NCBI RefSeq assembly: GCF_002531755.2
Contig: NZ_CP034998.1
Location: forward strand, 186,001-250,000
Source of the DNA: Rhizobium acidisoli
GTDB taxonomy: Bacteria; Pseudomonadota; Alphaproteobacteria; Rhizobiales; Rhizobiaceae
Direction: 5' to 3'
Length of the DNA: 64,000 nt
Shown in pieces: positions 24,327-33,804 of the stretch. A program made the translations under genes and the position numbers. Position 1 is the stretch's first letter. Each line of letters opens with the position of its first letter. The notes beneath the pieces are model-generated. The model made no database searches and was not told where the DNA came from. It was given only the letters and a program-made list of their open reading frames with translations.

Positions 24327-27300
24327 TCAGATCGCCTTGGCTCCCTGCTTGTTGCGTTCGAGCAGCGCCTTGACGGTCGCGTCGGTCACCTTGCCGTCCG
24401 GCTCCTGGCCGATCGACTTCTGGAAGTTCTTGATCGCGGTCACCGTCTTGGCGCCCATTTCGCCATCCGGCGTCCCGGCGTCGAAGCCGTTATTGTTGAG
24501 GATCGCCTGGATGTTGCGGACCGCCTTCTTCATGTCGACGCTTGCCGTCTTCAGGCCGGTTCCCGCCCATTCGTCCGGAATGTCGATGGTATTGCTGCGG
24601 TGGTCGAGCGGCTCCGGCTTCCAGAGATCGGCCTTGGCGCGGGCGCGTTCGAGCTGGTCGGGCTTCATGGCGTTGGCCACTTCGTCGCGCTTCTGCGCCG
24701 CATCCTTGTCGCCGGCCTTGGCGGCGATCGCAAACCATTTGTAGGATTCTTCGAGATCCGCCGGAACGCCGTTGCCCCTCGCACAGAGGATCGCCAGGTT
24801 GAACTGGCTGTCGGTGATGCCGAGGTTGGCGGCCTTGGTGAACCACGAGGCCGCCGTCGCATAATCCTGCTGGCCGAGCGCGCCGGAGGCGTAGAGCACG
24901 GCGAGATTATGCATGGCGCTGGCATTGCCCTGGTTCGCCGCCTGTTCGTAGAAGCCCTTGGCCTTGGCGATGTCGCGTTCGACGCCGTTGCCCTTCTCGT
25001 ACATGCTGCCGAGCCGGTATTGTGCCGGCGCAAAACCCTTGTCGGCCGACATCTGATACCAGCCTGCGGCCTGCTTCTGATCGACCGTGATGCCGTTGCG
25101 GCCGTCCGAATAACGCGCACCGATCTCAAACAGTGCCAGCGCATCGCCGCCCTGCGCCGCATCGGCGAGCGATTTCGGCTGGATAGTATCGGGAATGGTG
25201 ATGGCGGCCTGCGGGGCGGATGCGGCCGGCGTGTTCGGGACGAAGCCCGATGTCTCCTGCGCAACGCCCGATGGGGCGGCCGGGGCAAGCGTCGCTGCCC
25301 CCTCGCCATCGAGCGGCGTTGCGTCGGTCAGATGATCGCCGGCAACCGGTGGGGCTGTTTGCGGCTGTGCCTGCTCGCCGGCCGGTGGCGTCGCCTCCGT
25401 TGCGGGAGCGGCCATGTCCGCCGCATTGTTCTCCGGCTGGGGTGTCACCTCAGGCGAGGCCGGCTGCGGGCTTTCCGTGGCGCCGGTCAGCGCCGAGACT
25501 TCGGCCGGCGCCTGCGGCGCGCTCTCGCCGCTCGTCAGCGTTCTGGCAAGCGGAAATGCCATGATCGCGAGCAGCACGGCGCCGACTGCCAGCAGGATCG
25601 GCCGGCGGTAGCGCGAAAAGGCGCTGGTCTTGCCTGTCTTATCCGTCTTGTCGGAAATCTTTCCGGCCTTGTCGGCAGCCTTCTTCTCGCCCTTGACGGC
25701 TGCCTGTTTCGGATTGGCGTCCACTTCCATCGCGGCCGCCTGGGCGGCGCGGCGGGCAGCGGCGATATAATCGGCGCGATCGGTTTCGGCGGCAGGTTTG
25801 CCGCGTGCCGCACTCTGGCTGGCGCGAACCCGCTCGAGGATCTTCTTGACGTCCGGTGCGCCAGAACCCGGCTCGAGCAGTTCGTTGGACGCGTCGCTCG
25901 GCACCACGTCGGCGGGATCGATCGACGGCGCGGGGTCGATCATCGGGCGTTCGGTTGCCCGGCTCTCGGCTTTCTTGCCGGGCCGCAGCCGCTTGCCGAG
26001 GCTGGCGAGCAGGCTGGCCTTTGCCGGTGCCGGTGCCAGCGCGGGGGTAGCAGCCTCCGGTGTTCTGGTCGCGGCTTCGATGGCGATCGCGCTCGTTCCG
26101 CTCATGGCGGTTGCCTGCGCCGGGGCGGCAGGTTCGGCGGCGACCTCGGCGGTGCGGATGACCGGAGAGGCCTTCGCCGTCGCGACAGCGGCCGGCGCTT
26201 TGTTCATCTCGGCCTCGGCCACCATCAGCGCATAGGGATCGACATCGAAATCGACCTCGGCCAACGGCATCTGGGCGGCGGGCCGCCCGCGCTCTTCCAT
26301 GCCGTCGAGGCGGTCGGCGATATGCACCAGCGTCTCGTGCAGCGCCTTGAAGGTCTTGTGCGTGCGTTCCTCGCTGTCGCGGCTGATATCCTCGAGGTGG
26401 CGCAAATCTTCGGCGAGCGCCGTCAGCGCCGACATGTCGGCGGCGGGCACGCCGCCCTGTGCGGCGCCATTGCGCGAATAGGCCTCGACGACGGCTTCCG
26501 CCGCCTGGCGCGCCGCCTCGATGATATATTCGTCGCTCGTCGCCATATAATCTTCGATCGCGCCCATGCGCCGGTCGAGATCGGCGGGGATCGCGGCGCT
26601 TTCGCGCGGCTCGCTCATCAGGGCCGAAAGATTGGCGATCTGGTCTTCGAGGTTCTTCAGCGCATGCGGATCGGTCGGCGCTGCCGCCGTGCTTTCTTCC
26701 AGCCGGGCGGCGATGTCGCTCAGCCGTCCTTCGAGGCGCCGGAAGGCCCCGTCGTCGACCGCCGCGACAGGCGCCGGCGGCTGATGGGCCATCTCGTCGA
26801 TGCGCCGGGCGAGATAATCGAGCCGCTGCGCCAGCACGTCGTTGACCGCGCCGTTTTCGAGCGCGTCGATCTTGCGGGAAATGTCGGAAAGCGGTCCGGT
26901 GAGGTCGGGCTGCGGCGCGGCCTTCTGGGTGTGCTCCAGCAGATAGGACAGATGTTCCAGCCGTTCGTCGAGCCGCGACGTTGCTTCCGCCTTGGTCAGC
27001 TCCTCGACGCGGGATGTCAGCGCCTCCAGCCGCAGCGCCAGCTCGTCATCAGGCGTTGCGCGATTGGCCGCATCATGGCTCATCAGGTCGATCTGGTCGG
27101 CGAGCGCCGAAAGCCGGCCTTCCAGCCGCTGCATCAGCCCCGGATCGTTGGCGGCGGCCGCGCGTCCGCTGGCCGCGATCGCCCGGCTGATTTCGTCGAG
27201 CCGCATGTCCATGGCGGCGAACTGTTCGGACATCACCCGGTCGTGCGGCTGGATCATGCTGCCGAACTGCTCCATCGCCGTGGCGATGGCGATGAGCTTG

Positions 27301-28109
27301 TCCTCGAGCGCCCTGACTGCCGGGCTTTCGCCCATGCCGCCGATATGGCGCTTGATGTCGTCGAGCCGATAGGCGAGCGACACCAGCTCTTCCTGCAGCC
27401 CCTCGGTATCGAGGGCGGCAAGCCGACTTTCGAAGCCGTCCCAGCGATTTTCCATATGGCGCAGCGAATCCTCGCGCGCCAGCCCGTCCATCAGCGAGCG
27501 CAGCTCCTCGAAATCCTCGCGAAGGCCGGTGGCCTCCGGGGCGCTCGAACGGCCGGTCAGCTGGGTGATGCTCTGGGCAAGGCGGCCCATATCCGCGCGC
27601 ATGTCGTCGGCGAAGCGGCCGTCTCCGGCATTCGTCTTGATCTCGCGAAGTTCGGCGCGCAACGCGTTCATCTCGCGGGTGACGCCTTCGGAGATGTCGC
27701 GCTTCAGGTCCTGGCGCAGGTTGACGAGCGCCTGGGCGATCTCCGTCATCGTGTCGTCGCCGGCGCGGAAGGCGGGTGCCGCCTGCGGTGCGGGGCGCGG
27801 CGCAGGGTCGCGCAATTGCGGGGCCGGCTCGCGTCCGTAGGGCCGCTCACGGCCGGCTTCGAGCGCGCGCTGGCGCTGGCGTATTTCGGCGAGCGGATCC
27901 GGCCGCGGCTCGAGCGGCGCCCTTGCCGGGCGCGGCGTGTTGGAGCCGGCATAGGGATCGCGCTCGGCCGTTGCCGTGCGCGGCCGCTGTTCGCGCCCGC
28001 TGCCCATCAGCCCTTCAATGCGTGCCTCCAGCCCCTCGATCGTGCGGTTCAGCGCATCGAGCGAAGTCCTGTCGGACTGTCGGGAAGGATTTGATCGCGA
28101 TCCGTTCAT
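24327..28109 (-). CDS. podJ: PodJ-like polar localisation factor (coiled coil, Sel1, peptidoglycan-binding)
   Basis: A 1260-aa scaffold protein. Residues about 1-600 are cytoplasmic, rich in Arg, Ala and coiled-coil heptads (LDALNRTIEGLEARIEGLM and many ...LEGRLSxxA...). A Pro/Ala-rich linker leads to one membrane helix at about 832-852 (ILLAVGAVLLAIMAF). The periplasmic part has four Sel1-type repeats (about 990-1150; YQMSADKGFAPAQYRLGSMY and similar) and a C-terminal peptidoglycan-binding motif (IQAILNNNGFDAGTPDGEMG). This is the architecture of Caulobacter/Agrobacterium PodJ, which marks a cell pole. The ATG at 28109 is preferred; an in-frame ATG at 28208 would add 33 residues. Confidence 0.9.
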   Translation of the reverse strand: MNGSRSNPSRQSDRTSLDALNRTIEGLEARIEGLMGSGREQRPRTATAERDPYAGSNTPRPARAPLEPRPDPLAEIRQRQRALEAGRERPYGREPAPQLRDPAPRPAPQAAPAFRAGDDTMTEIAQALVNLRQDLKRDISEGVTREMNALRAELREIKTNAGDGRFADDMRADMGRLAQSITQLTGRSSAPEATGLREDFEELRSLMDGLAREDSLRHMENRWDGFESRLAALDTEGLQEELVSLAYRLDDIKRHIGGMGESPAVRALEDKLIAIATAMEQFGSMIQPHDRVMSEQFAAMDMRLDEISRAIAASGRAAAANDPGLMQRLEGRLSALADQIDLMSHDAANRATPDDELALRLEALTSRVEELTKAEATSRLDERLEHLSYLLEHTQKAAPQPDLTGPLSDISRKIDALENGAVNDVLAQRLDYLARRIDEMAHQPPAPVAAVDDGAFRRLEGRLSDIAARLEESTAAAPTDPHALKNLEDQIANLSALMSEPRESAAIPADLDRRMGAIEDYMATSDEYIIEAARQAAEAVVEAYSRNGAAQGGVPAADMSALTALAEDLRHLEDISRDSEERTHKTFKALHETLVHIADRLDGMEERGRPAAQMPLAEVDFDVDPYALMVAEAEMNKAPAAVATAKASPVIRTAEVAAEPAAPAQATAMSGTSAIAIEAATRTPEAATPALAPAPAKASLLASLGKRLRPGKKAESRATERPMIDPAPSIDPADVVPSDASNELLEPGSGAPDVKKILERVRASQSAARGKPAAETDRADYIAAARRAAQAAAMEVDANPKQAAVKGEKKAADKAGKISDKTDKTGKTSAFSRYRRPILLAVGAVLLAIMAFPLARTLTSGESAPQAPAEVSALTGATESPQPASPEVTPQPENNAADMAAPATEATPPAGEQAQPQTAPPVAGDHLTDATPLDGEGAATLAPAAPSGVAQETSGFVPNTPAASAPQAAITIPDTIQPKSLADAAQGGDALALFEIGARYSDGRNGITVDQKQAAGWYQMSADKGFAPAQYRLGSMYEKGNGVERDIAKAKGFYEQAANQGNASAMHNLAVLYASGALGQQDYATAASWFTKAANLGITDSQFNLAILCARGNGVPADLEESYKWFAIAAKAGDKDAAQKRDEVANAMKPDQLERARAKADLWKPEPLDHRSNTIDIPDEWAGTGLKTASVDMKKAVRNIQAILNNNGFDAGTPDGEMGAKTVTAIKNFQKSIGQEPDGKVTDATVKALLERNKQGAKAI

Positions 28110-28437
28110 CTTCTTGCTCGCTTCGACTGCTCGACCCCTCGTCAGAGCTCGATCCGTGGCTTTTCCGTCTGTGGCCAGCGTCTTCACGCGGACCGGAGCA
28201 TCTTTCATCAGAAGTTAGTCAATTAGACTTTCCTCAAGCTGAACGATGTAGCGGCACCCTTGAGAAACGCGAGACTGGGAAAAGGAATGCGGATTGCTAT
28301 TGCTCAATCCGCACCTTTCACGAAACGTGGTAAACAAGCCGTTAATGTCGCTGAGAATTTTTTAACGTTTGGGCTCAAAACGCCGTTTTTGGCGGCAATT
28401 GCCGGCCAATTGGTCGGATCGAACGGCAGTGGCGCGT
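28110..28437. other. AT-richer regulatory region upstream of podJ
   Basis: A 328-bp gap between podJ and the VOC gene. It is AT-richer than its surroundings and contains no convincing gene. It holds the podJ promoter; a CtrA-like box is listed separately at 28331-28345. Confidence 0.55.
28331..28345 (-). promoter_or_regulatory. CtrA-like box in the podJ promoter region
   Basis: On the minus strand the sequence is TTAA-CGGCTTG-TTTA, one mismatch from the alphaproteobacterial CtrA consensus TTAA-N7-TTAA. It lies about 220 bp upstream of the preferred podJ start. PodJ expression is cell-cycle controlled in Caulobacter. That this site binds CtrA is inference. Confidence 0.35.
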
Positions 28438-28803
28438 TCAGTCCGGCCGCTTATATTGCAGCTCGATCTTCACGCCCTCGGGGCCGTAAACGAAGACCTG
28501 GCCGAGATCGGTGTCGGGGATATCGTAATATTCGTAGCGATAGCCGCTCGCCTTGATGCGCTCCAGCGCCGGGGCGAATTCATAAAGGCTGAAGGCGACA
28601 TGGTTGAAAATCCCCAGCGGAAAATCACTGCCGCGCGATGTCAGGCTGAGATGAATGACCGGGCGGTCGTCCAGATAGAGCCAGTGGCCGGGCGAGGGGA
28701 AGGGCGGCCGGTAGCCTTCCTCGACGCCGAGCACGGTCTTGAAGAAGCCGATCATGCGAGGCGCATCGCGTGTTTCGATCGTGACGTGGTCCAGGCGCGG
28801 CAT
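28438..28803 (-). CDS. VOC-family (glyoxalase/dioxygenase-like) protein
   Basis: A 121-aa single vicinal-oxygen-chelate domain. It starts RLDHVTIETRDAPRMIGFFKTVLG, includes IFNHVAFSLYEF and ends VFVYGPEGVKIELQY. Potential metal ligands His6, His near 68 and Glu near 114 are in place. Substrate unknown. The ATG at 28803 has GGGAGGAA about 6 nt upstream. Confidence 0.87.
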   Translation of the reverse strand: MPRLDHVTIETRDAPRMIGFFKTVLGVEEGYRPPFPSPGHWLYLDDRPVIHLSLTSRGSDFPLGIFNHVAFSLYEFAPALERIKASGYRYEYYDIPDTDLGQVFVYGPEGVKIELQYKRPD

Positions 28804-28888
28804 CGGGTTCCTCCCAACCAGCTCTTTTAACGAAACATAGTCTGTTCGTAACCGCCGCGAAAGCGGCCTCTTCGGCGCCGCCGGCGGC

Positions 28889-29590
28889 TCAGAAGTTCTC
28901 CGTCCAGGGCCGGACTTCCACCTCCAGCGACCATGCACTGCGGTGCTGGCGAAGCACGTCGATATAGGTCTGGGCGATCGCATCCGGCAGCAGCGTGCCG
29001 TCGGGTTTCTCCGCCCGGTCCGGCCGGATTTCGGAACGCACGCCGCCGTCGATGACGAAATGGGCGACATGGATGCCCATCGGCCCGAGCTCGCGGGCGG
29101 CACTCTGGGCAAGACCGCGCAGCGCGAACTTGCCCATAGCGAAGGGGGCCGATTGCGCAAAGCCTTTCACGCTTGCCGAAGCGCCGGTGAAGAAGATTGC
29201 GCCGCGGCCGCGCGGTATCATGTGCTGCGCCGCCTGTTGCGCCACCAGAAAGCCGCCGAAGGCGGTGGTCGCAATCGCCTTTTCCACCTCGGCGGGGTCG
29301 AGTTCGGCAAGCGGGCCGCGCACCCGGGCGCCGGCATTGAAGATCACGACATCTGGCCCGCCGATGGTGGCGGCGGCCTCTTCGAACAGCGCCGCGACGC
29401 TGGCAGGCTGCGAAACATCGGCGCTGAATGCGCTGGCGCCTGTTTCCTCCAATAGCGCCTGGAGCTTTTCGATGTTGCGGGCGGCAAGCCCGACCTTGAC
29501 TCCGAGCGCCGACAATTGCCGGGCGAGCGATGCACTGATGCCGGAACCCGCGCCGACGATGAGGGCGCTGGCATAGGGAAAGTCGGACAT
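28889..29590 (-). CDS. SDR-family oxidoreductase lacking the catalytic tyrosine
   Basis: A 233-aa short-chain dehydrogenase/reductase. The NAD(P) site is VGAGSGISASLARQL, followed by the NAG motif (FNAGARVRGPL). The usual Ser is present (FFTGASASVKG), but where Y-x-x-x-K is expected the protein has F-A-M-G-K (APFAMGKFALR), so Tyr is replaced by Phe while Lys stays. It may be a non-classical or non-catalytic SDR, or use another acid. This Phe variant may be shared by its subfamily. It is upstream of the VOC gene on the same strand, 85 bp away. Confidence 0.88.
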   Translation of the reverse strand: MSDFPYASALIVGAGSGISASLARQLSALGVKVGLAARNIEKLQALLEETGASAFSADVSQPASVAALFEEAAATIGGPDVVIFNAGARVRGPLAELDPAEVEKAIATTAFGGFLVAQQAAQHMIPRGRGAIFFTGASASVKGFAQSAPFAMGKFALRGLAQSAARELGPMGIHVAHFVIDGGVRSEIRPDRAEKPDGTLLPDAIAQTYIDVLRQHRSAWSLEVEVRPWTENF

Positions 29591-29665
29591 GAGTATCTTC
29601 CTGCGTGGATCGTCTGCAAGAGGTAGGAAGTGCCAATGGCTCGTGCCAGCGCCCTGGCCGGAATT

Positions 29666-30355
29666 TCAGTGCGGCCCTCCCGCATCGATCGAATAGGCGC
29701 TGATGCGCGAGAGGTGAATGAAGGAAAGGCCGGTCTCCTCGGCCCATTGGTTGAATGCCTGCTGGATCAGCGGCTGATCCTTCTTCGCTGCGCCGGAGGC
29801 AGACAGCGGCACGCCCGCCGATCGCAGGCAGGCGAGCACATCCATCGTGGCGACGAAGCTGTCGCGGCCGATGCCCCGCAGGAAATATTGCCCTGTCATG
29901 CCGCCGAGCCGACTGCCGCGTTTGCTCAACAGGTCGAGAAGGCCGATCTGATCCTCCCGCGGCCAGTCGGCGAAAAAGGCGCCGGCGCTGCCATGTTCCT
30001 TCGCCAGTTCCCGGATGAAGGCGGCATTGGCGCGCACCGACATGATCTTGGCGCCGTTGCGGATGATCCGTTCGTCCGAGGTCAGCTCATGCCAATAATC
30101 GTCGGGCGCGATATTCAGCATTGCCGGATCGAAACCGGAAAACGCCGCTTCGAAACCCGGCCACTTCGCATCGATCACCTTCTGGACGAAGCCGCTGTAG
30201 AAGATACGCCGGGTCATATCGGCGAGGATCCGGTCGTCGGACATGGCGCGGAGCCGCTCGTGATCCGGCCGATGCTTCTCGAGCATCGCCTGCAGCGCGG
30301 CCGCGCCGCCTTTCCGCTGCTCCGCACGCTGCCTTATCGCCTCGAAACTGATCAT
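29666..30355 (-). CDS. DNA-3-methyladenine glycosylase I-like protein
   Basis: A 229-aa helical protein related to the HhH-GPD glycosylases that remove alkylated bases. Seen motifs: MTRRIFYSGFVQKVIDAKWPGFEAAF and DERIIRNGAKIMSVRANAAFI. The zinc residues of classical Tag are not obvious, so the activity is assigned by family only. It is a single minus-strand gene. Its start ATG at 30355 lies about 155 bp from the beta-oxidation promoter on the other strand. Confidence 0.8.
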   Translation of the reverse strand: MISFEAIRQRAEQRKGGAAALQAMLEKHRPDHERLRAMSDDRILADMTRRIFYSGFVQKVIDAKWPGFEAAFSGFDPAMLNIAPDDYWHELTSDERIIRNGAKIMSVRANAAFIRELAKEHGSAGAFFADWPREDQIGLLDLLSKRGSRLGGMTGQYFLRGIGRDSFVATMDVLACLRSAGVPLSASGAAKKDQPLIQQAFNQWAEETGLSFIHLSRISAYSIDAGGPH

Positions 30356-30509
30356 CCTGATGCATTCCCGATCTGCGGTTTAAAGAGCCTTCCCGCTTAT
30401 ACGCCGTTCCGCGGTGGACAAGGAAGGGGAGATGGCGTCTCGTCAGCCCGCAGCAGTTGCGGATTCGCGCCAGCAATTTTTTTCGCGAAAGGCGGCCAAG
30501 GTGCCGATT

Positions 30510-30531
30510 TTGACGTTTACGCAAACGTCAA
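30510..30531 (+). promoter_or_regulatory. Inverted-repeat operator overlapping the beta-oxidation promoter
   Basis: TTGACGTTT (30510-30518) and AAACGTCAA (30523-30531) are perfect 9-bp arms around ACGC. TTGACG can serve as -35, and TATTTT at 30532-30537 (16-bp spacing) or TTTGTA at 30535-30540 (19-bp spacing) as -10. The start codon is about 55 bp further on. The arms resemble sites I recall for MerR-type LiuR regulators of fatty-acid and branched-chain degradation; no such regulator gene lies in the window. Confidence 0.6.
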
Positions 30532-30593
30532 TATTTTGTAAGACAGTCCCCGAGGCCGGCGCGACCGGCAGTCGAATGGGAGGAATTTGACAG

Positions 30594-32390
30594 ATGCCAG
30601 TCTACAAGGCCCCGGTAAACGATACGCTCTTCGTCCTGAACGACGTGCTGGGCCTCGAACGCTACAACAATCTGCCGGGTTTTGCCGACGCCACGCCCGA
30701 TATGATCGAAGCGATCCTCGGCGAGGCGGCCAAGGTGGCCGAAGAAGTTCTCTTTCCCGTGAATTATTCCGGCGATCAGGAGGGCTGCACGCGCCATGAC
30801 GATGCCAGCGTCTCGACGCCGAAGGGCTTCAAGGATGCTTACAAAGCCTATCGCGATGGCGGCTGGATCGGCCTTGCGGTGCCGGAGGAATTCGGCGGGC
30901 AGGGGCTTCCCTATACGCTGCATACCGCCGTCGGCGAATATACCTCCGCTGCCAACATGTCGTTGATGATGTATCCGGGCCTGACGCAGGGCGCGATCGC
31001 CGCGATCCTCGTCCACGGTTCGACCGAGCAGAAAACCACCTATCTGCCGAAGATGGTGGACGGCGCCTGGACCGGCACCATGAACTTGACCGAACCGCAT
31101 TGCGGCACCGATCTCGGCATGCTGCGCACCAAGGCAGTGCCGCAAGCCGACGGCAGCTATAAGATCTCCGGCCAGAAGATCTTCATCTCCGCCGGTGAGC
31201 ATGACCTGGCCGACAATATCGTCCACCTGGTGCTTGCCCGCATCGAGGGCGCGCCGGAGGGTACCAAGGGCATCTCGCTCTTCATCGTGCCGAAATTCCT
31301 GGTCGGCAAGGACGGTGCACTCGGCGCCCGCAACGCCGTCACCTGCGGCGCGATCGAACACAAGATGGGCATCCATGCCAACGCCACCTGCGTCATGAAT
31401 TACGACGAGGCGACCGGCTTCCTGATCGGCGCCGAAAATCGCGGCCTCAACGCCATGTTCGTAATGATGAACGAGGCCCGTCTGATGGTCGGCCTGCAGG
31501 GCATCGCCATTTCCGAGATCGCCTATCAGAATGCCGCCAACTACGCCCGCGACCGCATCCAGGGCCGTTCGCTCTCCGGCCCCAAGGCGCCTGATAAGAA
31601 GGCCGATCCGATCATCGTCCACCCCGATATTCGCCGCACGCTGATGACCATTCGCGCCTTCAACGAGGCCGGCCGCGCCTTCCTGCTGTGGACGGCGCTG
31701 AAATCCGATATCGCCCACCGCGCCACCGACGACAAGGAGCGCCAGACGGCCGACGATATTCTCGGCCTCGTCACCCCGATCCTCAAGGGCGTGATGACCG
31801 ACAAGGGCTTCGACCATGCCGTCATGGCCCAGCAGGTCTTCGGCGGCCACGGCTATATCGAAGAGCACGGCATGAGCCAGTATGTGCGCGATGCCCGCAT
31901 CGCCATGATCTATGAGGGCGCCAACGGCATTCAGGCGCTTGATCTCGTCGGCCGCAAGCTCGCCCTGAACGGCGGCCGCGCCGCCATGGCGCTGTTCAAG
32001 GAGATCGGCGATTTCTGCGAGGAGAATCGCAGCGACGAAAAGCTCTCCTTCTTCACCAAGCATCTGAAGAAGGGCTTGAACGACGTCCAGGCCGCGACCA
32101 TGTGGTTCATGCAGAACGCCATGGCCAAGCCCGACAATGCCGGCGCCGGCTCGACCGACTATATGCACCTCTTCGGCCTCGTCGTTCTCGGCTATATGTG
32201 GGCCAAGATGGCGAAAGCCGCCGAGGACGGCCTTGCTTCAGGCGACGGAGCCCGCGAGGATTTCCTGAGGAATAAGCTGATCACAGCGAAATTCTTCATG
32301 GAGCGCATCATGCCGGAAACCGCCCTTCGCAAGGCCCGCATCGAAGCCGGCGCCGACACGATGATGGAGCTGGCCGCAGAAGCGTTTTGA
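30594..32390 (+). CDS. Acyl-CoA dehydrogenase with C-terminal extension
   Basis: A 598-aa FAD enzyme that introduces the alpha,beta double bond into acyl-CoA in the first step of beta-oxidation. N-terminal and middle domains show [21 protein letters not shown] and [21 protein letters not shown]; the C-terminal domain shows [18 protein letters not shown] and [12 protein letters not shown], whose Glu is the likely base. A long C-terminal extension (after about 470) matches the PF12806-type tail. It is the first gene of the fatty-acid operon, 63 bp after the operator. AATGGGAGGAATTTGAC precedes the ATG. Confidence 0.94.
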   Translation: MPVYKAPVNDTLFVLNDVLGLERYNNLPGFADATPDMIEAILGEAAKVAEEVLFPVNYSGDQEGCTRHDDASVSTPKGFKDAYKAYRDGGWIGLAVPEEFGGQGLPYTLHTAVGEYTSAANMSLMMYPGLTQGAIAAILVHGSTEQKTTYLPKMVDGAWTGTMNLTEPHCGTDLGMLRTKAVPQADGSYKISGQKIFISAGEHDLADNIVHLVLARIEGAPEGTKGISLFIVPKFLVGKDGALGARNAVTCGAIEHKMGIHANATCVMNYDEATGFLIGAENRGLNAMFVMMNEARLMVGLQGIAISEIAYQNAANYARDRIQGRSLSGPKAPDKKADPIIVHPDIRRTLMTIRAFNEAGRAFLLWTALKSDIAHRATDDKERQTADDILGLVTPILKGVMTDKGFDHAVMAQQVFGGHGYIEEHGMSQYVRDARIAMIYEGANGIQALDLVGRKLALNGGRAAMALFKEIGDFCEENRSDEKLSFFTKHLKKGLNDVQAATMWFMQNAMAKPDNAGAGSTDYMHLFGLVVLGYMWAKMAKAAEDGLASGDGAREDFLRNKLITAKFFMERIMPETALRKARIEAGADTMMELAAEAF

Positions 32391-32398
32391 GATGAATT

Positions 32399-32549
32399 CC
32401 CCCTTCTCCCCAGCGGGGAGAAGATGTCCGAAGGACAGAGCGGGGGTGAGCGACGAAGGAGCGAACGGCCGCGCGTAGGCAAGGCCGAGTTTGCCGCGAG
32501 CGCGCCCTCATCCGACCTTCGGCCACCTTCTCCCGAGGGGAGAAGGGGA
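32399..32549. repeat. Rhizobial palindromic repeat inside the beta-oxidation operon
   Basis: The left end CCCCTTCTCCCCAGCGGGGAG and right end CTCCCGAGGGGAGAAGGGG are palindromes inverted to each other. The centre has TCCGAAGGAC and CCGACCTTCGG. It occupies nearly all of the 203-bp gap between acyl-CoA dehydrogenase and thiolase genes, where it could fold in the mRNA. Confidence 0.8.
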
Positions 32550-32593
32550 GTTGAGATTTACAGGCGCCGCCGCGCCGCCAGGGAGACGAGAAT

Positions 32594-33802
32594 ATGACCG
32601 AGGTTTTCATTTACGACCACGTCCGCACGCCGCGCGGCCGCGGCAAGAAGGATGGCGCCCTGCATGAGGTGCCGTCCGTCCGCCTGGCGGCCAAGACGCT
32701 GGAAGCAATCCGCGACCGCAACGGGCTGGACACTGCAACCGTCGACGACATCATCATGGGCTGCGTCGATCCGGTCATGGATGCCGGCGCCGTCATCCCC
32801 AAGGCCGCTGCCTTCGAGGCCGGTTATTCCACCCGGGCGCCCGGCATGCAGATCTCCCGCTTTTGCGCCTCCGGCCTCGATGCCGTCAATTTCGCCGCCG
32901 GCAAGATTGCCCAAGGGGCCGACGATATCGTCATCGCGGGCGGCGTCGAAAGCATGTCCCGCGTCGGCCTCGGCATGTCCGGCGGCGCCTGGTTCATGGA
33001 CCCCTCGGTGAATTTCCCGGCCTATTTCATGCCGCAGGGCGTCTCGGCCGATCTCATCGCCACCAAATACGGTTTCTCCAGAACCGATGTCGACGCCTAC
33101 GCCGTCGAGAGCCAGAAGCGCGCCGGACATGCCTGGGCCCAGGGCTGGTTCGACAGATCGGTCGTTCCGGTCAAGGACCAGAACGGCCTGACGATCCTGG
33201 ATAAGGATGAGCATATGCGCCCCGGCACCGACATGCAGGCGCTCGCCTCCCTCAATCCCTCCTTCCAGATGCCCGGCGAGATGGGCGGCTTCGAAGCCGT
33301 CGGCATCCAGGCCCATCCGGAAATCGAGCGTATCAACTATGTCCACCATGCCGGCAATTCCTCCGGCATCGTCGATGGTGCCGGCGTCGTTCTGCTGGGC
33401 TCCAAGGCCGGCGGCGAAAGCATGGGGCTGAAGCCGCGCGCCCGCATCAAGGCCTTCGCCAATATCGGCTCCGATCCGGCCCTGATGCTGACCGGACCCG
33501 TCGATGTCACCGAGAAGCTGTTGAAGCGGACCGGCATGCGCCTTGCCGATATCGACCTCTTCGAACTGAACGAGGCCTTCGCCGCAGTCGTGCTGCGCTA
33601 CATGCAGGCCTTCGACATCGATCACGACACGATCAACGTCAATGGCGGCGCCATCGCCATGGGCCATCCGCTCGGCGCCACCGGCGCGATGATCCTCGGC
33701 ACGGTGCTCGACGAGCTCGAACGCCGCGATTTGAACACCGCGCTCGTGACGCTCTGCATCGGCGCCGGCATGGGCACGGCAACGGTTATCGAAAGGGTCT
33801 GA
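32594..33802 (+). CDS. fadA: Acetyl-CoA acyltransferase (thiolase), beta-oxidation
   Basis: A 402-aa thiolase that cleaves 3-ketoacyl-CoA to acetyl-CoA and shortened acyl-CoA. Nucleophile Cys91 sits in [12 protein letters not shown]; the C-terminal catalytic motifs are [16 protein letters not shown] (His) and [10 protein letters not shown] (Cys). Length is normal. It is gene 2 of the operon, preceded by the repeat, and 2 bp before the cupin gene. GAGACGAGAATATG gives a reasonable start. The symbol is by function; other thiolases exist in such genomes. Confidence 0.93.
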   Translation: MTEVFIYDHVRTPRGRGKKDGALHEVPSVRLAAKTLEAIRDRNGLDTATVDDIIMGCVDPVMDAGAVIPKAAAFEAGYSTRAPGMQISRFCASGLDAVNFAAGKIAQGADDIVIAGGVESMSRVGLGMSGGAWFMDPSVNFPAYFMPQGVSADLIATKYGFSRTDVDAYAVESQKRAGHAWAQGWFDRSVVPVKDQNGLTILDKDEHMRPGTDMQALASLNPSFQMPGEMGGFEAVGIQAHPEIERINYVHHAGNSSGIVDGAGVVLLGSKAGGESMGLKPRARIKAFANIGSDPALMLTGPVDVTEKLLKRTGMRLADIDLFELNEAFAAVVLRYMQAFDIDHDTINVNGGAIAMGHPLGATGAMILGTVLDELERRDLNTALVTLCIGAGMGTATVIERV

Positions 33803-33804
33803 CG

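Noticed and set aside
24228..28094. A 1288-codon open frame on the plus strand opposite the PodJ-like gene
   Set aside because: It mirrors the third-position GC of the real gene and has a low-complexity Arg/Gly/Leu composition with no family motif. The minus-strand product has clear Sel1 and peptidoglycan-binding domains.
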